The notes: a model not told the origin generated them from the sequence alone. DNA of 64,000 bases from Auanema rhodensis (GCA_964057225.1 OZ059894.1:24086476-24150475); one strand, 5' to 3'; counted from the stretch's first letter, positions 40,667-55,983 are shown. Numbers and translations are program-made.

Positions 40667-42426
40667 GTGATGTGCACTTGGTATGTAACTCGCTTCACGT
40701 GAAAGATAAAGAGATGCGGTTTTCAAAATTAGATTCCCCATGTCCATATTAGTCTAAAAACAAATTTTTATTGATATTGGTGCATGGTAACCATGACTTT
40801 GAAATTTACGTGAACTTTAATTTATGCTAATTAAATGTACACGTGATGTGCCCTCGGTATGTAACTCGCTTCACGTGAAAGATAAAGAGATGCGGTTTTC
40901 AAAATTAGATTCCCCATGTCCATATTAGTCTAAAAACAAATTTTTATTGATATTGGTTCATGGTAACCATGACTTTGAAATTTACGTGAACTTTAATTTA
41001 TGCTAATTAAATGTACACGTGATGGGCACTTGGTATGTAACTCGCTTCACGTGAAAGATGAAGAGATGCGGTTTTCAAAATTAGATTCCCCATGTCCATA
41101 TTAGTCTAAAAACAAATTTTTATTGATATTGGTTCATGGTAACCATGACTTTGAAATTTACGTGAACTTCAATTTATGCTAATTAAATGTACACGTGATG
41201 TGCACTTGGTATGTAACTCGCTTCACGTGAAAGATAAAGAGATGCGGTTTTCAAAATTAGATTCCCCATGTCCATATTAGTCTAAAAACAAATTTTTATT
41301 GATATTGGTTCATGGTAACCATGACTTTGAAATTTACGTGAACTTTAATTTATGCTAATTAAATGTACACGTGATGTGCACTTGGTATGTAACTCGCTTC
41401 ACGTGAAAGATAAAGAGATGCGGTTTTCAAAATTAGATTCCCCATGTCCATATTAGTCTAAAAACAAATTTTTATTGATATTGGTTCATGGTAACCATGA
41501 CTTTGAAATTTACGTGAACTTTAATTTATGCTAATTAAATGTACACGTGATGTGCACTTGGTATGTAACTCGCTTCACGTGAAAGATAAAGAGATGCGGT
41601 TTTCAAAATTAGATTCCCCATGTCCATATTAGTCTAAAAACAAATTTTTATTGATATTGGTGCATGGTAACCATGACTTTGAAATTTACGTGAACTTTAA
41701 TTTATGCTAATTAAATGTACACGTGATGTGCACTTGGTATGTAACTCGCTTCACGTGAAAGATAAAGAGATGCGGTTTTCAAAATTAGATTCCCCATGTC
41801 CATATTAGTCTAAAAACAAATTTTTATTGATATTGGTTCATGGTAACCATGACTTTGAAATTTACGTGAACTTTAATTTATGCTAATTAAATGTACACGT
41901 GATGTGCACTTGGTATGTAACTCGCTTCACGTGAAAGATAAAGAGATGCGGTTTTCAAAATTAGATTCCCCATGTCCATATTAGTCTAAAAACAAATTTT
42001 TATTGATATTGGTGCATGGTAACCATGACTTTGAAATTTACGTGAACTTTAATTTATGCTAATTAAATGTACACGTGATGTGCCCTCGGTATGTAACTCG
42101 CTTCACGTGAAAGATAAAGAGATGCGGTTTTCAAAATTAGATTCCCCATGTCCATATTAGTCTAAAAACAAATTTTTATTGATATTGGTTCATGGTAACC
42201 ATGACTTTGAAATTTACGTGAACTTTAATTTATGCTAATTAAATGTACACGTGATGGGCACTTGGTATGTAACTCGCTTCACGTGAAAGATGAAGAGATG
42301 CGGTTTTCAAAATTAGATTCCCCATGTCCATATTAGTCTAAAAACAAATTTTTATTGATATTGGTTCATGGTAACCATGACTTTGAAATTTACGTGAACT
42401 TCAATTTATGCTAATTAAATGTACAC
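40667..42426 (+). repeat. Seven-monomer duplication G,P,gg-D/C
   Basis: G, P with ttcatgg, and an unusual monomer combining gatgggcac, gatgaagag and aacttcaattt occur at 40667-41194 and again at 41899-42426, 1232 bp (7 monomers) apart. The four monomers between are T,T,G,T. The P monomer here differs from all P monomers before 37 kb, which carry tgcatgg. Confidence 0.8.
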
Positions 42427-43658
42427 GTGATGTGCACTTGGTATGTAACTCGCTTCACGTGAAAGATGAAGAGATGCGGTTTTCAAAATTAGATTCCCTA
42501 TGTCCATATTAATCTAAAAACAAATTTTTATTGATATTGGTTCATGGTAACCATGACTTTGAAATTTACGTGAACTTTAATTTATGCTAATTAAATGTAC
42601 ACGTGATGTGCACTTGGTATGTAACTCGCTTCACGTGAAAGATAAAGAGATGCGGTTTTCAAAATTAGATTCCCCATGTCCATATTAGTCTAAAAACAAA
42701 TTTTTATTGATATTGGTTCATGGTAACCATGACTTTGAAATTTACGTGAACTTTAATTTATGCTAATTAAATGTACACGTGATGTGCACTTGGTATGTAA
42801 CTCGCTTCACGTGAAAGATAAAGAGATGCGGTTTTCAAAATTAGATTCCCCCTGTCCATATTAGTCTAAAAACAAATTTTTATTGATATTGGTTCATGGT
42901 AACCATGACTTTGAAATTTACGTGAACTTTAATTTATGCTAATTAAATGTACACGTGATGTGCACTTGGTATGTAACTCGCTTCACGTGAAAGATAAAGA
43001 GATGCGGTTTTCAAAATTAGATTCCTCATGTCCATATTTGTCTAAAAACAAATTTTTATTGATATTGGTTCATGGTAACCATGACTTTGAAATTTACGTG
43101 AACTTCAATTTATGCTAATTAAATGTACACGTGATGTGCACTTGGTATGTAACTCGCTTCACGTGAAAGATGAAGAGATGCGGTTTTCAAAATTAGATTT
43201 CCTATGTCCATATTAGTCTAAAAACAAATTTTTATTGATATTGGTTCATGGTAACCATGACTTTGAAATTTACGTGAACTTTAATTTATGCTAATTAAAT
43301 GTACACGTGATGTGCACTTGGTATGTAACTCGCTTCACGTGAAAGATAAAGAGATGCGGTTTTCAAAATTAGATTCCCCATGTCCATATTAGTCTAAAAA
43401 CAAATTTTTATTGATATTGGTTCATGGTAACCATGACTTTGAAATTTACGTGAACTTCAATTTATGCTAATTAAATGTACACGTGATGTGCACTTGGTAT
43501 GTAACTCGCTTCACGTGAAAGATAAAGAGATGCGGTTTTCAAAATTAGATTCCCCATGTCCATATTAGTCTAAAAACAAATTTTCATTGATATTGGTGCA
43601 TGGTAACCATGACTTTGAAATTTACGTGAACTTTAATTTATGCTAATTAAATGTACAC

Positions 43659-45418
43659 GTGATGTGCACTTGGTATGTAACTCGCTTCACGTGAAAGATA
43701 AAGAGATGCGGTTTTCAAAATTAGATTCCCCATGTCCATATTAGTCTAAAAACAAATTTTTATCGATATTGGTTCATGGTAACCATGACTTTGAAATTTA
43801 CGTGAACTTTAATTTATGCTAATTAAATGTACACGTGATGTGCACTTGGTATGTAACTCGCTTCACGTGAAAGATGAAGAGATGCGGTTTTCAAAATTAG
43901 ATTCCCCATGTCCATATTAGTCTAAAAACAAATTTTTATTGATATTGGTTCATGGTAACCATGACTTTGAAATTTACGTGAACTTTAATTTATGCTAATT
44001 AAATGTACACGTGATGTGCACTTGGTATGTAACTCGCTTCACGTGAAAGATAAAGAGATGCGGTTTTCAAAATTAGATTCCCCATGTCCATATTAGTCTA
44101 AAAACAAATTTTTATTGATATTGGTGCATGGTAACCATGACTTTGAAATTTACGTGAACTTTAATTTATGCTAATTAAATGTACACGTGATGTGCCCTCG
44201 GTATGTAACTCGCTTCACGTGAAAGATAAAGAGATGCGGTTTTCAAAATTAGATTCCCCATGTCCATATTAGTTTAAAAACAAATTTTTATTGATATTGG
44301 TGCATGGTAACCATGACTTTGAAATTTACGTGAACTTTAATTTATGCTAATTAAATGTACACGTGATGTGCACTTGGTATGTAACTCGCTTCACGTGAAA
44401 GATAAAGAGATGCGGTTTTCAAAATTAGATTCCCCATGTCCATATTAGTCTAAAAACAAATTTTTATTGATATTGGTTCATGGTAACCATGACTTTGAAA
44501 TTTACGTGAACTTTAATTTATGCTAATTAAATGTACACGTGATGTGCACTTGGTATGTAACTCGCTTCACGTGAAAGATAAAGAGATGCGGTTTTCAAAA
44601 TTAGATTCCCCATGTCCATATTAGTCTAAAAACAAATTTTTATTGATATTGGTTCATGGTAACCATGACTTTGAAATTTACGTGAACTTCAATTTATGCT
44701 AATTAAATGTACACGTGATGTGCACTTGGTATGTAACTCGCTTCACGTGAAAGATGAAGAGATGCGGTTTTCAAAATTAGATTCCCTATGTCCATATTAG
44801 TCTAAAAACAAATTTTTATTGATATTGGTTCATGGTAACCATGACTTTGAAATTTACGTGAACTTTAATTTATGCTAATTAAATGTACACGTGATGGGCA
44901 CTTGGTATGTAACTCGCTTCACGTGAGAGATAAAGAGATGCGGTTTTCAAAATTAGATTCCCCATGTCCATATTAGTCTAAAAACAAATTTTTATTGATA
45001 TTGGTGCATGGTAACCATGACTTTGAAATTTACGTGAACTTTAATTTATGCTAATTAAATGTACACGTGATGTGCACTTGGTATGTAACTCGCTTCACGT
45101 GAAAGATAAAGAGATGCGGTTTTCAAAATTAGATTCCCCATGTCCATATTAGTCTAAAAACAAATTTTTATTGATATTGGTTCATGGTAACCATGACTTT
45201 GAAATTTACGTGAACTTTAATTTATGCTAATTAAATGTACACGTGATGTGCACTTGGTATGTAACTCGCTTCACGTGAAAGATAAAGAGATGCGGTTTTC
45301 AAAATTAGATTCCCCATGTCCATATTAGTCTAAAAACAAATTTTTATTGATATTGGTTCATGGTAACCATGACTTTGAAATTTACGTGAACTTTAATTTA
45401 TGCTAATTAAATGTACAC
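43659..45418 (+). repeat. Ten-monomer segment, copy 2 (27-monomer offset)
   Basis: This is the partner of 38907-40666 with the same monomer order and rare markers at 43764, 44274 and 44927. Upstream of it the offset is 29 monomers (5104 bp), because two gatgggcac/D monomers present at 38.4-38.9 kb are missing and a ttttcattg monomer (43483-43658) stands in their place. Confidence 0.88.
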
Positions 45419-47178
45419 GTGATGTGCACTTGGTATGTAACTCGCTTCACGTGAAAGATAAAGAGATGCGGTTTTCAAAATTAGATTCCCCCTGTCCATA
45501 TTAGTCTAAAAACAAATTTTTATTGATATTGGTTCATGGTAACCATGACTTTGAAATTTACGTGAACTTTAATTTATGCTAATTAAATGTACACGTGATG
45601 TGCACTTGGTATGTAACTCGCTTCACGTGAAAGATAAAGAGATGCGGTTTTCAAAATTAGATTCCCCATGTCCATATTAGTCTAAAAACAAATTTTTATT
45701 GATATTGGTTCATGGTAACCATGACTTTGAAATTTACGTGAACTTTAATTTATGCTAATTAAATGTACACGTGATGTGCACTTGGTATGTAACTCGCTTC
45801 ACGTGAAAGATAAAGAGATGCGGTTTTCAAAATTAGATTCCCCATGTCCATATTAGTCTAAAAACAAATTTTTATTGATATTGGTTCATGGTAACCATGA
45901 CTTTGAAATTTACGTGAACTTCAATTTATGCTAATTAAATGTACACGTGATGTGCACTTGGTATGTAACTCGCTTCACGTGAAAGATAAAGAGATGCGGT
46001 TTTCAAAATTAGATTCCCCATGTCCATATTAGTCTAAAAACAAATTTTTATTGATATTGGTTCATGGTAACCATGACTTTGAAATTTACGTGAACTTTAA
46101 TTTATGCTAATTAAATGTACACGTGATGTGCACTTGGTATGTAACTCGCTTCACGTGAAAGATAAAGAGATGCGGTTTTCAAAATTAGATTCCCCATGTC
46201 CATATTAGTCTAAAAACAAATTTTTATTGATATTGGTGCATGGTAACCATGACTTTGAAATTTACGTGAACTTTAATTTATGCTAATTAAATGTACACGT
46301 GATGTGCACTTGGTATGTAACTCGCTTCACGTGAAAGATAAAGAGATGCGGTTTTCAAAATTAGATTCCCCATGTCCATATTAGTCTAAAAACAAATTTT
46401 TATTGATATTGGTTCATGGTAACCATGACTTTGAAATTTACGTGAACTTCAATTTATGCTAATTAAATGTACACGTGATGTGCACTTGGTATGTAACTCG
46501 CTTCACGTGAAAGATGAAGAGATGCGGTTTTCAAAATTAGATCCCCTATGTCCATATTAGTCTAAAAACAAATTTTTATTGATATTGGTTTATGGTAACC
46601 ATGACTTTGAAATTTACGTGAACTTTAATTTATGCTAATTAAATGTACACGTGATGTGCACTTGGTATGTAACTCGCTTCACGTGAAAGATAAAGAGATG
46701 CGGTTTTCAAAATTAGATTGCCCATGTCCATATTAGTCTAAAAACAAATTTTTATTGATATTGGTGCATGGTAACCATGACTTTGAAATTTACGTGAACT
46801 TTAATTTATGCTAATTAAATGTACACATGATGTGCCCTTGGTATGTAACTCGCTTCACGTGAAAGATAAAGAGATGCGGTTTTCAAAATTAGATTCCCCA
46901 TGTCCATATTAGTCTAAAAACAAATTTTTATTGATATTGGTGCATGGTAACCATGACTTTGAAATTTACGTGAACTTTAATTTATGCTAATTAAATGTAC
47001 ATGTGATGTGCACTTGGTATGTAACTCGCTTCACGTGAAAGATAAAGAGATGCGGTTTTCAAAATTAGATTCCCCATGTCCATATTAGTCTAAAAACAAA
47101 TTTTTATTGATATTGGTTCATGGTAACCATGACTTTGAAATTTACGTGAACTTTAATTTATGCTAATTAAATGTACAC
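44891..47178 (+). repeat. Segment copy 1 of a 46-monomer-offset pair
   Basis: Markers gtgagagat (44927) and agattgccc (in the monomer from 46651) recur 8096 bp (46 monomers) later, at 53023 and in the monomer from 54747. Between them the monomer series is T,T,X,T,C,T,G,C,D here. The next unit, from 46827, carries gtgcccttgg and has also lost one CACGTG site (cacatgatg). Confidence 0.75.
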
Positions 47179-47706
47179 GTGATGTGCACTTGGTATGTAA
47201 CTCGCTTCACGTGAAAGATAAAGAGATGCGGTTTTCAAAATTAGATTCCCCATGTCCATATTAGTCTAAAAACAAATTTTTATTGATATTGGTGCATGGT
47301 AACCATGACTTTGAAATTTACGTGAACTTTAATTTATGCTAATTAAATGTACACGTGATGTGCACTTGGTATGTAACTCGCTTCACGTGAAAGATAAAGA
47401 GATGCGGTTTTCAAAATTAGATTCCCCATGTCCATATTAGTCTAAAAACAAATTTTTATTGATATTGGTTCATGGTAACCATGACTTTGAAATTTACGTG
47501 AACTTTAATTTATGCTAATTAAATGTACACGTGATGTGCACTTGGTATGTAACTCGCTTCACGTGAAAGATAAAGAGATGCGGTTTTCAAAATTAGATTC
47601 CCCATGTCCATATTAGTCTAAAAACAAATTTTTATTGATATTGGTGCATGGTAACCATGACTTTGAAATTTACGTGAACTTTAATTTATGCTAATTAAAT
47701 GTACAC

Positions 47707-49818
47707 GCGATGTGCACTTGGTATGTAACTCGCTTCACGTGAAAGATAAAGAGATGCGGTTTTCAAAATTAGATTCTTCATGTCCATATTAGTCTAAAAA
47801 CAAATTTTTATTGATATTGGTTCATGGTAACCATGACTTTGAAATTTACGTGAACTTTAATTTATGCTAATTAAATGTACACGTGATGTGCACTTGGTAT
47901 GTAACTCGCTTCACGTGAAAGATAAAGAGATGCGGTTTTCAAAATTAGATTCCCCATGTCCATATTAGTCTAAAAACAAATTTTTATTGATATTGGTTCA
48001 TGGTAACCATGACTTTGAAATTCACGTGAACTTCAATTTATGCTAATTAAATGTACACGTGATGTGCACTTGGTATGTAACTCGCTTCACGTGAAAGATA
48101 AAGAGATGCGGTTTTCAAAATTAGATTCCCCATGTCCATATTAGTCTAAAAACAAATTTTTATTGATATTGGTTCATGGTAACCATGACTTTGAAATTTA
48201 CGTGAACTTCAATTTATGCTAATTAAATGTACACGTGATGTGCACTTGGTATGTAACTCGCTTCACGTGAAAGATAAAGAGATGCGGTTTTCAAAATTAG
48301 ATTCCCCATGTCCATATTAGTCTAAAAACAAATTTTTATTGATATTGGTTCATGGTAACCATGACTTTGAACTTTACGTGAACTTCAATTTATGCTAATT
48401 AAATGTACACGTGATGTGCACTTGGTATGTAACTCGCTTCACGTGAAAGATGAAGAGATGCGGTTTTCAAAATTAGATTCCCTATGTCCATATTAGTCTA
48501 AAAACAAATTTTTATTGATATTGGTTCATGGTAACCATGACTTTGAAATTTACGTGAACTTTAATTTATGCTAATTAAATGTACACGTGATGTGCACTTG
48601 GTATGTAACTCGCTTCACGTGAAAGATAAAGAGATGCGGTTTTCAAAATTAGATTCCCCATGTCCATATTAGTCTAAAAACAAATTTTTATTGATATTGG
48701 TTCATGGTAACCATGACTTTGAAATTTACGTGAACTTTAATTTATGCTAATTAAATGTACACGTGATGTGCACTTGGTATGTAACTCGCTTCACGTGAAA
48801 GATAAAGAGATGCGGTTTTCAAAATTAGATTCCCCATGTCCATATTAGTCTAAAAACAAATTTTTATTGATATTGGTTCATGGTAACCATGACTTTGAAA
48901 TTTACGTGAACTTTAATTTATGCTAATTAAATGTACACGTGATGTGCACTTGGTATGTAACTCGTTTCACGTGAAAGATAAAGAGATGCGGTTTTCAAAA
49001 TTAGATTCCCCATGTCCATATTAGTCTAAAAACAAATTTTTATTGATATTGGTGCATGGTAACCATGACTTTGAAATTTACGTGAACTTTAATTTATGCT
49101 AATTAAATGTACACGTGATGTGCCCTTGGTATGTAACTCGCTTCACGTGAAAGATAAAGAGATGCGGTTTTCAAAATTAGATTCCCCATGTCCATATTAG
49201 TCTAAAAACAAATTTTTATTGATATTGGTTCATGGTAACCATGACTTTGAAATTTACGTGAACTTTAATTTATGCTAATTAAATGTACACGTGATGTGCT
49301 CTTGGTATGTAACTCGCTTCACGTGAAAGATAAAGAGATGCGGTTTTCAAAATTAGATTCCCCATGTCCATATTAGTCTAAAAACAAATTTTTATTGATA
49401 TTGGTTCATGGTAACCATGACTTTGAAATTTACGTGAACTTCAATTTATGCTAATTAAATGTACACGTGATGTGCACTTGGTATGTAACTCGCTTCACGT
49501 GAAAGATGAAGAGATGCGGTTTTCAAAATTAGATTCCCTATGTCCATATTAGTCTAAAAACAAATTTTTATTGATATTGGTTCATGGTAACCATGACTTT
49601 GAAATTTACGTGAACTTTAATTTATGCTAATTAAATGTACACGTGATGTGCACTTGGTATGTAACTCGCTTCACGTGAAAGATAAAAAGATGCGGTTTTC
49701 AAAATTAAATTTCCCATGTCCATATTAGTCTAAAAAAAAATTTTTATTGATATTGGTGCATGGTAACCATGACTTTGAAATTTACGTGAACTTTAATTTA
49801 TGCTAATTAAATGTACAC
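47707..49818 (+). repeat. Segment copy 1 of a 54-monomer-offset pair
   Basis: The order is agattcttc-T, C with aattcacgtg, C, C with gaactttacg, D, T, T, ctcgtttcac-G, gtgccctt-T, gtgctctt-C, D, poly-A G. Markers at 47776, 48372, 48965, 49300 and 49737 recur at 57285, 57881, 58474, 58809 and 59246, each 9509 bp later, which is 54 monomers plus the 5-bp insertion at 54826. Confidence 0.88.
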
Positions 49819-50874
49819 GTGATGTGCACTTGGTATGTAACTCGCTTCACGTGAAAGATAAAGAGATGCGGTTTTCAAAATTAGATTCCCCATGTCCATA
49901 TTAGTCTAAAAACAAATTTTTATTGATATTGGTTCATGGTAACCATGACTTTGAAATTTACGTGAACTTTAATTTATGCTAATTAAATGTACACGTGATG
50001 TGCACTTGGTATGTAACTCGTTTCACGTGAAAGATAAAGAGATGCGGTTTTCAAAATTAGATTCCCCATGTCCATATTAGTCTAAAAACAAATTTTTATT
50101 GATATTGGTGCATGGTAACCATGACTTTGAAATTTACGTGAACTTTAATTTATGCTAATTAAATGTACACGTGATGTGCCCTTGGTATGTAACTCGCTTC
50201 ACGTGAAAGATAAAGAGATGCGGTTTTCAAAATTAGATTCCCCATGTCCATATTAGTCTAAAAACAAATTTTTATTGATATTGGTTCATGGTAACCATGA
50301 CTTTGAAATTTACGTGAACTTTAATTTATGCTAATTAAATGTACACGTGATGTGCTCTTGGTATGTAACTCGCTTCACGTGAAAGATAAAGAGATGCGGT
50401 TTTCAAAATTAGATTCCCCATGTCCATATTAGTCTAAAAACAAATTTTTATTGATATTGGTTCATGGTAACCATGACTTTGAAATTTACGTGAACTTCAA
50501 TTTATGCTAATTAAATGTACACGTGATGTGCACTTGGTATGTAACTCGCTTCACGTGAAAGATGAAGAGATGCGGTTTTCAAAATTAGATTCCCTATGTC
50601 CATATTAGTCTAAAAACAAATTTTTATTGATATTGGTTCATGGTAACCATGACTTTGAAATTTACGTGAACTTTAATTTATGCTAATTAAATGTACACGT
50701 GATGTGCACTTGGTATGTAACTCGCTTCACGTGAAAGATAAAAAGATGCGGTTTTCAAAATTAAATTTCCCATGTCCATATTAGTCTAAAAAAAAATTTT
50801 TATTGATATTGGTGCATGGTAACCATGACTTTGAAATTTACGTGAACTTTAATTTATGCTAATTAAATGTACAC
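48939..50874 (+). repeat. Six-monomer tandem duplication
   Basis: The series ctcgtttcac-G, gtgccctt-T, gtgctctt-C, D, poly-A G, T (48939-49994) repeats from 49995 for at least the first five monomers, with markers exactly 1056 bp apart (48965/50021, 49737/50793). Copies of the same series at 58448 and 61792 are not tandemly doubled in this way, so the doubling is local and recent. Confidence 0.88.
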
Positions 50875-51402
50875 GTGATGTGCACTTGGTATGTAACTCG
50901 CTTCACGTGAAAGATAAAGAGATGCGGTTTTCAAATATAGATTCCCCATGTCCATATTAGTCTAAAAACAAATTTCTATTGATATTGGTGCATGGTAACC
51001 ATGACTTTGAAATTTACGTGAACTTTAATTTATGCTAATTAAATGTACACGTGATGTGCACTTGGTATGTAACTCGCTTCACGTGAAAGATAAAGAGATG
51101 CGGTTTTCAAAATTAGATTCCCCATGTCCATATTAGTCTAAAAACAAATTTCTATTGATATTGGTGCATGGTAACCATGACTTTGAAATTTACGTGAACT
51201 TTAATTTATGCTAATTAAATGTACACGTGATGTGCACTTGGTATGTAACTCGCTTCACGTGAAAGATAAAGAGATGCGGTTTTCAAAATTAGATTCCCCA
51301 TGTCCATATTAGTCTAAAAACAAATTTCTATTGATATTGGTGCATGGTAACCATGACTTTGAAATTTACGTGAACTTTAATTTATGCTAATTAAATGTAC
51401 AC
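50875..51402 (+). repeat. Three adjacent aaatttctatt monomers
   Basis: Three consecutive G monomers carry aaatttctatt (normal aaatttttatt); the first also has tcaaatatag. Elsewhere this variant occurs singly (52107, 59856, 62496, 63376 starts). Expansion by single-monomer unequal exchange is the simplest explanation. Confidence 0.75.
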
Positions 51403-52986
51403 GTGATGTGCACTTGGTATGTAACTCGCTTCACGTGAAAGATAAAAAGATGCGGTTTTCAAAATTAAATTTCCCATGTCCATATTAGTCTAAAAAAAAA
51501 TTTTTATTGATATTGGTGCATGGTAACCATGACTTTGAAATTTACGTGAACTTTAATTTATGCTAATTAAATGTACACGTGATGTGCACTTGGTATGTAA
51601 CTCGCTTCACGTGAAAGATAAAGAGATGCGGTTTTCAAATATAGATTCCCCATGTCCATATTAGTCTAAAAACAAATTTTTATTGATATTGGTTCATGGT
51701 AACCATGACTTTGAAATTTACGTGAACCTTAATTTATGCTAATTAAATGTACACGTGATGGGCACTTGGTATGTAACTCGCTTCACGTGAAAGATAAAGA
51801 GATGCGGTTTTCAAAATTAGATTCCCCATGTCCATATTAGTCTAAAAACAAATTTTTATTGATATTGGTGCATGGTAACCATGACTTTGAAATTTACGTG
51901 AACTTCAATTTATGCTAATTAAATGTACACGTGATGTGCACTTGGTATGTAACTCGCTTCACGTGAAAGATGAAGAGATGCGGTTTTCAAAATTAGATTC
52001 CCTATGTCCATATTAGTCTAAAAACAAATTTTTATTGATATTGGTTCATGGTAACCATGACTTTGAAATTCACGTGAACTTTAATTTATGCTAATTAAAT
52101 GTACACGTGATGTGCACTTGGTATGTAACTCGCTTCACGTGAAAGATAAAGAGATGCGGTTTTCAAAATTAGATTCCCCATGTCCATATTAGTCTAAAAA
52201 CAAATTTCTATTGATATTGGTGCATGGTAACCATGACTTTGAAATTTACGTGAACTTTAATTTATGCTAATTAAATGTACACGTGATGTGCACTTGGTAT
52301 GTAACTCGCTTCACGTGAAAGATAAAAAGATGCGGTTTTCAAAATTAGATTCCCCATGTCCATATTAGTTCAAAAACAAATTTTTATTGATATTGGTGCA
52401 TGGTAACCATGACTTTGAAATTTACGTGAACTTTAATTTATGCTAATTAAATGTACACGTGATGTGCACTTGGTATGTAACTCGCTTCACGTGAAAGATA
52501 AAGAGATGCGGTTTTCAAAATTAGATTCCCCATGTCCATATTAGTCTAAAAACAAATTTTTATTGATATTGGTTCATGGTAACCATGACTTTGAAATTTA
52601 CGTGAACTTTAATTTATGCTAATTAAATGTACACGTGATGTGCACTTGGTATGTAACTCGCTTCACGTGAAAGATAAAGAGATGCGGTTTTCAAAATTAG
52701 ATTCCCCATGTCCATATTAGTCTAAAAACAAATTTTTATTGATATTGGTTCATGGTAACCATGACTTTGAAATTTACGTGAACTTCAATTTATGCTAATT
52801 AAATGTACACGTGATGTGCACTTGGTATGTAACTCGCTTCACGTGAATAATGAAGAGATGCGGTTTTCAAAATTAGATTCCCTATGTCCATATTAGTCTA
52901 AAAACAAATTTTTATTGATATTGGTTCATGGTAACCATGACTTTGAAATTTACGTGAACTTTAATTTATGCTAATTAAATGTACAC

Positions 52987-55279
52987 GTGATGGGCACTTG
53001 GTATGTAACTCGCTTCACGTGAGAGATAAAGAGATGCGGTTTTCAAAATTAGATTCCCCATGTCCATATTAGTCTAAAAACAAATTTTTATTGATATTGG
53101 TGCATGGTAACCATGACTTTGAAATTTACGTGAACTTTAATTTATGCTAATTAAATGTACACGTGATGTGCACTTGGTATGTAACTCGCTTCACGTGAAA
53201 GATAAAGAGATGCGGTTTTCAAAATTAGATTCCCCATGTCCATATTAGTCTAAAAACAAATTTTTATTGATATTGGTTCATGGTAACCATGACTTTGAAA
53301 TTTACGTGAACTTTAATTTATGCTAATTAAATGTACACGTGATGTGCACTTGGTATGTAACTCGCTTCACGTGAAAGATAAAGAGATGCGGTTTTCAAAA
53401 TTAGATTCCCCATGTCCATATTAGTCTAAAAACAAATTTTTATTGATATTGGTTCATGGTAACCATGACTTTGAAATTTACGTGAACTTTAATTTATGCT
53501 AATTAAATGTACACGTGATGTGCACTTGGTATGTAACTCGCTTCACGTGAAAGATAAAGAGATGCGGTTTTCAAAATTAGATTCCCCATGTCCATATTAG
53601 TCTAAAAACAAATTTTTATTGATATTGGTGCATGGTAACCATGACTTTGAAATTTACGTGAACTTTAATTTATGCTAATTAAATGTACACGTGATGTGCA
53701 CTTGGTATGTAACTCGCTTCACGTGAAAGATAAAGAGATGCGGTTTTCAAAATTAGATTCCCCCTGTCCATATTAGTCTAAAAACAAATTTTTATTGATA
53801 TTGGTTCATGGTAACCATGACTTTGAAATTTACGTGAACTTTAATTTATGCTAATTAAATGTACACGTGATGTGCACTTGGTATGTAACTCGCTTCACGT
53901 GAAAGATAAAGAGATGCGGTTTTCAAAATTAGATTCCCCATGTCCATATTAGTCTAAAAACAAATTTTTATTGATATTGGTTCATGGTAACCATGACTTT
54001 GAAATTTACGTGAACTTTAATTTATGCTAATTAAATGTACACGTGATGTGCACTTGGTATGTAACTCGCTTCACGTGAAAGATAAAGAGATGCGGTTTTC
54101 AAAATTAGATTCCTCATGTCCATATTAGTCTAAAAACAAATTTTTATTGATATTGGTTCATGGTAACCATGACTTTGAAATTTACGTGAACTTCAATTTA
54201 TGCTAATTAAATGTACACGTGATGTGCACTTGGTATGTAACTCGCTTCACGTGAAAGATAAAGAGATGCGGTTTTCAAAATTAGATTCCCCATGTCCATA
54301 TTAGTCTAAAAACAAATTTTTATTGATATTGGTTCATGGTAACCATGACTTTGAAATTTACGTGAACTTTAATTTATGCTAATTAAATGTACACGTGATG
54401 TGCACTTGGTATGTAACTCGCTGCACGTGAAAGATAAAGAGATGCGGTTTTCAAAATTAAATTCCCCATGTCCATATTAGTCTAAAAACAAATTTTTATT
54501 GATATTGGTTCATGGTAACCATGACTTTGAAATTTACGTGAACTTCAATTTATGCTAATTAAATGTACACGTGATGTGCACTTGGTATGTAACTCGCTTC
54601 ACGTGAAAGATGAAGAGATGCGGTTTTCAAAATTAGATTCCCTATGTCCATATTAGTCTAAAAACAAATTTTTATTGATATTGGTTCATGGTAACCATGA
54701 CTTTGAAATTTACGTGAACTTTAATTTATGCTAATTAAATGTACACGTGATGTGCACTTGGTATGTAACTCGCTTCACGTGAAAGATAAAGAGATGCGGT
54801 TTTCAAAATTAGATTGCCCATGTCCATTCCATATTAGTCTAAAAACAAATTTTTATTGATATTGGTGCATGGTAACCATGACTTTGAAATTTACGTGAAC
54901 TTTAATTTATGCTAATTAAATGTACACGTGATGTGCCCTTGGTATGTAACTCGCTTCATGTGAAAGATAAAGAGATGCGGTTTTCAAAATTAGATTCCCC
55001 ATGTCCATATTAGTCTAAAAACAAATTTTTATTGATATTGGTGCATGGTAACCATGACTTTGAAATTTACGTGAACTTTAATTTATGCTAATTAAATGTA
55101 CACGTGATGTGCACTTGGTATGTAACTCGCTTCACGTGAAAGATAAAGAGATGCGGTTTTCAAAATTAGATTCCCCATGTCCATATTAGTCTAAAAACAA
55201 ATTTTTATTGATATTGGTTCATGGTAACCATGACTTTGAAATTTACGTGAACTTTAATTTATGCTAATTAAATGTACAC
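52987..55279 (+). repeat. Segment copy 2 of a 46-monomer-offset pair
   Basis: This segment begins with the gatgggcac/gtgagagat monomer and includes T,T,G,X,T, cctcatg-C, T, an attaaattcccc C with ctgcacgtg, D, the agattgccc monomer and a gtgcccttgg monomer. Relative to 44891-47178 it gains one G and loses another, so the overall offset is preserved. It contains the only length-variant monomer of the block. Confidence 0.75.
54747..54927 (+). repeat. 181-bp monomer with 5-bp insertion
   Basis: tgtccattccatattag replaces tgtccatattag: five extra bases at about 54826-54830, which repeat neighbouring bases (a tcca-type slip). All monomer starts after it are shifted by 5. The sister monomer at 46651 shares the agattgccc change but lacks the insertion, so the insertion postdates that duplication. 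Confidence 0.93.
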
Positions 55280-55983
55280 GTGATGTGCACTTGGTATGTA
55301 ACTCGCTTCACGTGAAAGATAAAGAGATGCGGTTTTCAAAATTAGATTCCCCATGTCCATATTAGTCTAAAAACAAATTTTTATTGATATTGGTGCATGG
55401 TAACCATGACTTTGAAATTTACGTGAACTTTAATTTATGCTAATTAAATGTACACGTGATGTGCACTTGGTATGTAACTCGCTTCACGTGAAAGATAAAG
55501 AGATGCGGTTTTCAAAATTAGATTCCCCATGTCCATATTAGTCTAAAAACAAATTTTTATTGATATTGGTGCATGGTAACCATGACTTTGAAATTTACGT
55601 GAACTTTAATTTATGCTAATTAAATGTACACGTGATGTGCACTTGGTATGTAACTCGCTTCACGTGAAAGATAAAGAGATGCGGTTTTCAAAATTAAATT
55701 TCCCATGTCCATATTAGTCTAAAAACAAATTTTTATTGATATTGGTGCATGGTAACCATGACTTTGAAATTTACGTGAACTTTAATTTATGCTAATTAAA
55801 TGTACACGTGATGTGCACTTGGTATGTAACTCGCTTCACGTGAAAGATAAAGAGATGCGGTTTTCAAAATTAGATTCCCCATGTCCATATTAGTCTAAAA
55901 ACAAATTTTTATTGATATTGGTTCATGGTAACCATGACTTTGAAATTTACGTGAACTTTAATTTATGCTAATTAAATGTACAC